In this document: positions 7,271 to 8,566 of the stretch, piece by piece
How positions within the stretch are numbered: position 1 is the first letter of the stretch
Layout: each line of letters opens with the position of its first letter
From: DATBSK01 sp040902705
Lineage (GTDB): Bacteria > Actinomycetota > Acidimicrobiia > IMCC26256 > PALSA-555
Reading direction: 5' to 3'
Length of the DNA: 8,566 bases
Assembly (NCBI GenBank): GCA_040902705.1
Contig: JBBDWT010000020.1
Location: forward strand, 1-8,566
Translations under genes and position numbers: made by a program
Notes under the pieces: model-generated
What the model was told of the DNA's origin: nothing
The model's input: the letters and a program-made list of their open reading frames with translations, nothing else
Databases searched by the model: none

Positions 7271-7310
7271 GAATCCCCCGTCTCGGGCCTTCGATATGGC
7301 AGGATTCGTG
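7268..7310 (-). repeat. 9-bp perfect inverted repeat covering the ubiA-like start codon
   Basis: CACGAATCC (7268-7276) and GGATTCGTG (7302-7310) are perfect complements separated by 25 nt. On the minus strand the second arm of the hairpin contains the end of the GGGGGA ribosome-binding sequence and the GTG start itself. A smaller CCCG-TCT-CGGG palindrome (7277-7287) sits in the loop. It could be an operator or an mRNA hairpin hiding the start; chance is not excluded. Confidence 0.4.
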
Positions 7311-7404
7311 GCGCTCGGGGCCGGTTGGCGGCGCACTCGCCACCTCTTTCTCGAAATCGGTATCGAACGACCGAGCGAAGACCTGAGACGAGGGGGAACC
7401 ACAG
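7271..7404. promoter_or_regulatory. Divergent intergenic region between the ubiA-like operon and the histone-like gene
   Basis: These 134 nt separate two divergently transcribed genes, so they must hold the promoters for both unless ubiA-like is read from elsewhere. The stretch is locally less GC-rich (7289-7310 and 7347-7369) than its surroundings. TATCGA and TATGGC elements are possible -10 boxes, but no convincing -35/-10 pair can be assigned by eye. Confidence 0.4.
7390..7396 (+). promoter_or_regulatory. Ribosome binding site of the histone-like gene
   Basis: GAGGGGG lies 8 nt before ATG 7405, a strong purine run at good spacing. It fixes this ATG as the start. Confidence 0.7.
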
Positions 7405-7881
7405 ATGCCCGCCAAGCGCCGGACCACCAAGAAGCGCACGGTCAAGAAGACCGCCGCCCGTCGCCCGGCGAAACGCCGGACCGCCAAGAAGTCGACCGTC
7501 CGCAAGACGACCGCGCGCAAGCCCGCCAAGAAGCGGACGACGAAGAAGGCGACCACGCGCAAGCCGGCCAAGAGGCGCACCGCCAAGAAGTCGACGGCCC
7601 GCAAGACGGCCGCCCGCAAGCCCACCAAGAAGCGGACCACCAAGAAGCGGACCACCAAGAAGCGGACCACCAAGAAGGCGACCGGCCGCAAGAAGACCGC
7701 GCGCACGCCCGCCAAGAGGCGCACCGCCAAGAGGACGACCGGCCGGCCGCCGGCGTCGAGGCCCGCATCCGCGCGGTCGGCACCGGCCACGAGCTCGATC
7801 AGCCCCCCCGCACCCGCGGCGGCTCCTCCGCCGGCCGCGGCGCCCAAGAAGAGCTGGTGGGACAAGCTGATCGGCAAGTAG
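7405..7881 (+). CDS. Lys/Arg/Ala/Thr-rich histone H1-like repeat protein
   Basis: This 158-residue protein is extremely basic. Residues 1-about 114 are almost entirely Lys, Arg, Thr, Ala and Pro in (P/T)AKRRT-, KKRTTKK- and TARK-type units like eukaryotic H1 tails and the C-terminal tails of actinobacterial HU. The unit PAKRRT occurs at 2-7, 21-26, 54-59 and 102-107. The first two full units form a higher-order repeat of 33 residues (21-53 and 54-86). Residues 115-146 form a Pro/Ala/Ser linker and the protein ends in KKSWWDKLIGK, a short amphipathic or hydrophobic tail. There is no HU fold and no globular domain. The likely role is binding and compacting DNA (or RNA) by charge; this is inferred from composition. 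ATG 7405 follows a strong ribosome binding site. It reads on the plus strand, divergent from the ubiA-like operon and 109 nt before msrA. The repetitive DNA makes its length likely to vary between strains. Confidence 0.85.
   Translation: MPAKRRTTKKRTVKKTAARRPAKRRTAKKSTVRKTTARKPAKKRTTKKATTRKPAKRRTAKKSTARKTAARKPTKKRTTKKRTTKKRTTKKATGRKKTARTPAKRRTAKRTTGRPPASRPASARSAPATSSISPPAPAAAPPPAAAPKKSWWDKLIGK
7622..7677 (+). repeat. 15-bp tandem repeat, about 3.7 copies, inside the histone-like gene
   Basis: The stretch has perfect period 15, with unit CACCAAGAAGCGGAC from 7623, coding for KRTTK units (about residues 74-91). Being a multiple of three, gains or losses keep the reading frame, so it is a probable site of copy-number change. 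Confidence 0.85.
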
Positions 7882-7990
7882 CCGGCTCGTCCCGCCCGGC
7901 CCCCGGCTCCGAGCACCCTCCTGGAGACATAGCGTGGGTGTGGCGCGCCCGTTTCCGCGCGACGCGCTGGCGACCCAGGAGGATCAGGCG
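7882..7990. other. Intergenic region between the histone-like gene and msrA
   Basis: There are 109 GC-rich nt with no gene. ACATAG (7927-7932) is a conceivable -10 element for msrA, but no matching -35 was recognised. A loose GCTCG/CGAGC pair follows the stop without a T-tract, so no terminator is called. Confidence 0.4.
7977..7983 (+). promoter_or_regulatory. Ribosome binding site of msrA
   Basis: AGGAGGA lies 7 nt before ATG 7991, a near-consensus Shine-Dalgarno that confirms this start. Confidence 0.8.
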
Positions 7991-8566
7991 ATGGGCCTCT
8001 TCTCGACCAAGACCGCGATGGTCAGCTCCGAAGACGCGCTGAAGGGCCGCAACGCGGCGATGCCGGTCGCGGGGAGCCACGTCGTGCTCGGGACTCCGAT
8101 CGCGCCGCCGTTCCCCGACGGGATGGAGCAGGCGGTCTTCGGGCTCGGGTGCTTCTGGGGCGCAGAGCGCAAGTTCTGGGAGACCGACGGCGTGTACACG
8201 ACCGCGGTCGGCTACGCGGGTGGGTTCACACCGAACCCGACGTACGAAGAGGTCTGCAGCGGGCGCACCGGCCACACCGAAGCCGTGCTCGTCGTGTTCG
8301 ACCCCGCGCGCGTCAGCTACGACCAGCTCCTCAAGGTGTTCTGGGAGGCGCACAACCCGACCGAGGGCATGCGCCAGGGCAACGACGTCGGGACCCAGTA
8401 CCGGTCGGCGATCTTCACGACGTCTGACGCGCAAGCAGAGGCGGCGGCTCGCTCGCGGGACATGTTCCAGAAGGCGCTCGACGCCTCCGGCTACGGAGAG
8501 ATCACCACCGAGATCGCGCCGGCCGGGCCCTTCTTCTACGCCGAGGACTACCACCAGCAGTACCTC
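7991..8566 (+). CDS. msrA: Peptide-methionine (S)-S-oxide reductase MsrA, 3' truncated
   Basis: MsrA reduces the S-epimer of methionine sulfoxide in proteins and free methionine in the cytoplasm, with thioredoxin as electron donor. The visible 192 residues show the active-site GCFWGAE (53-59, catalytic Cys54), VGYAGG (73-78), NPTYEEVCSG (82-91), GHTEAV (94-99), HNPTEGMRQGNDVGTQYRSA (121-140) and YHQQYL at the window edge. The N-terminus, with ALKGRNAAMPV at about 16-26, matches the E. coli-type MsrA, which also has an approximately 50-residue lead-in before the active site. This supports ATG 7991, as does the AGGAGGA upstream. Compared with the roughly 212-residue E. coli protein, about 20-25 residues are missing, including the glycine-rich tail where the resolving cysteines are expected. 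The truncation is only the window edge. It follows the histone-like gene on the same strand, with no clear functional link. Confidence 0.97.
   Translation, partial: MGLFSTKTAMVSSEDALKGRNAAMPVAGSHVVLGTPIAPPFPDGMEQAVFGLGCFWGAERKFWETDGVYTTAVGYAGGFTPNPTYEEVCSGRTGHTEAVLVVFDPARVSYDQLLKVFWEAHNPTEGMRQGNDVGTQYRSAIFTTSDAQAEAAARSRDMFQKALDASGYGEITTEIAPAGPFFYAEDYHQQYL

Noticed and set aside
7290..7367. TTCGATA (7290-7296) and TATCGAA (7361-7367) as a paired operator
   Set aside because: Seven-base arms with a 64-nt gap are too weak to call without comparison to other genomes.
7271..7402. Upstream start (GTG 7402) for the UbiA-like gene
   Set aside because: It would add 44 basic, non-conserved-looking residues and run through the ribosome-binding and promoter region of the divergent gene. 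GTG 7270 is preferred.
7622..7677. Tandem repeats considered as a CRISPR array
   Set aside because: Units are 15 bp, contiguous and coding in frame, with no unique spacers.
4124..7870. A 1248-codon plus-strand open frame running antisense to the prenyltransferase and kinase genes and through the histone-like gene
   Set aside because: Its product is a low-complexity Arg/Glu/His/Asp/Pro mixture with no recognisable domain. It is explained by the scarcity of stop codons opposite high-GC genes; the minus-strand genes have clear catalytic motifs.
7885..7914. Possible terminator after the histone-like gene (GCTCG/CGAGC arms)
   Set aside because: The stem is only 5 bp with a 20-nt loop and no T-tract; not supportable as a terminator.
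6195..7916. Minus-strand frame with repeated hydrophobic LVVRFL-like units resembling membrane helices
   Set aside because: It is the mirror of the Lys/Thr repeat codons of the histone-like gene on the opposite strand (AAG read backwards gives Leu/Phe-type codons), followed by an out-of-frame reading of the prenyltransferase.

Overview
The window is GC-rich (roughly 70% by eye) and densely coded. It carries an F420-type luciferase-like oxidoreductase, strong G/C third-position bias and a lysine/arginine-rich histone-like protein. Together these point to a high-GC actinomycetote; Acidimicrobiia or a relative is my best guess, not something the sequence proves. No mobile element, CRISPR array, tRNA or rRNA was seen.

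Layout: (1) Positions 1-707, plus strand: the 3' part of an F420-dependent luciferase-like oxidoreductase, cut by the window edge. (2) Positions 704-7270, minus strand, read right to left: five tightly packed genes. These are a UbiA-family prenyltransferase, an AarF/UbiB-type kinase with extra N-terminal membrane helices, an MGDG-synthase-like glycosyltransferase with a membrane helix and a C-terminal degenerate NodB-like domain, an intact NodB polysaccharide deacetylase, and a DMT/EamA-type transporter. The gaps are 54 nt, 10 nt, a 4-nt overlap and 18 nt, so they look like one operon. (3) Positions 7271-7404: a divergent intergenic region. (4) Positions 7405-7881, plus strand: a repetitive H1-like basic protein. 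(5) Positions 7991-8566, plus strand: peptide-methionine (S)-S-oxide reductase MsrA, cut at its 3' end.

Working together: the minus-strand operon has the parts expected for making, modifying and moving a membrane (probably isoprenoid or glycerolipid) glycoconjugate. UbiA would make or modify the lipid, UbiB would handle isoprenoid lipid, the GT would add a sugar, NodB would deacetylate it, and the DMT protein would move it across the membrane. The GT plus NodB plus DMT combination resembles in logic the Arn lipid-A pathway (ArnC/ArnD/ArnEF), but in an actinobacterial setting and with unrelated or only distantly related enzymes. This is inference from family membership and gene order.

The most notable details are the catalytically dead NodB-like domain fused to the glycosyltransferase immediately upstream of a catalytically intact NodB gene, and the probable CTG start of that deacetylase. 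The CTG overlaps the glycosyltransferase stop codon and follows a good ribosome binding site. Translation from it restores an N-terminal hydrophobic segment that the first conventional start would omit.
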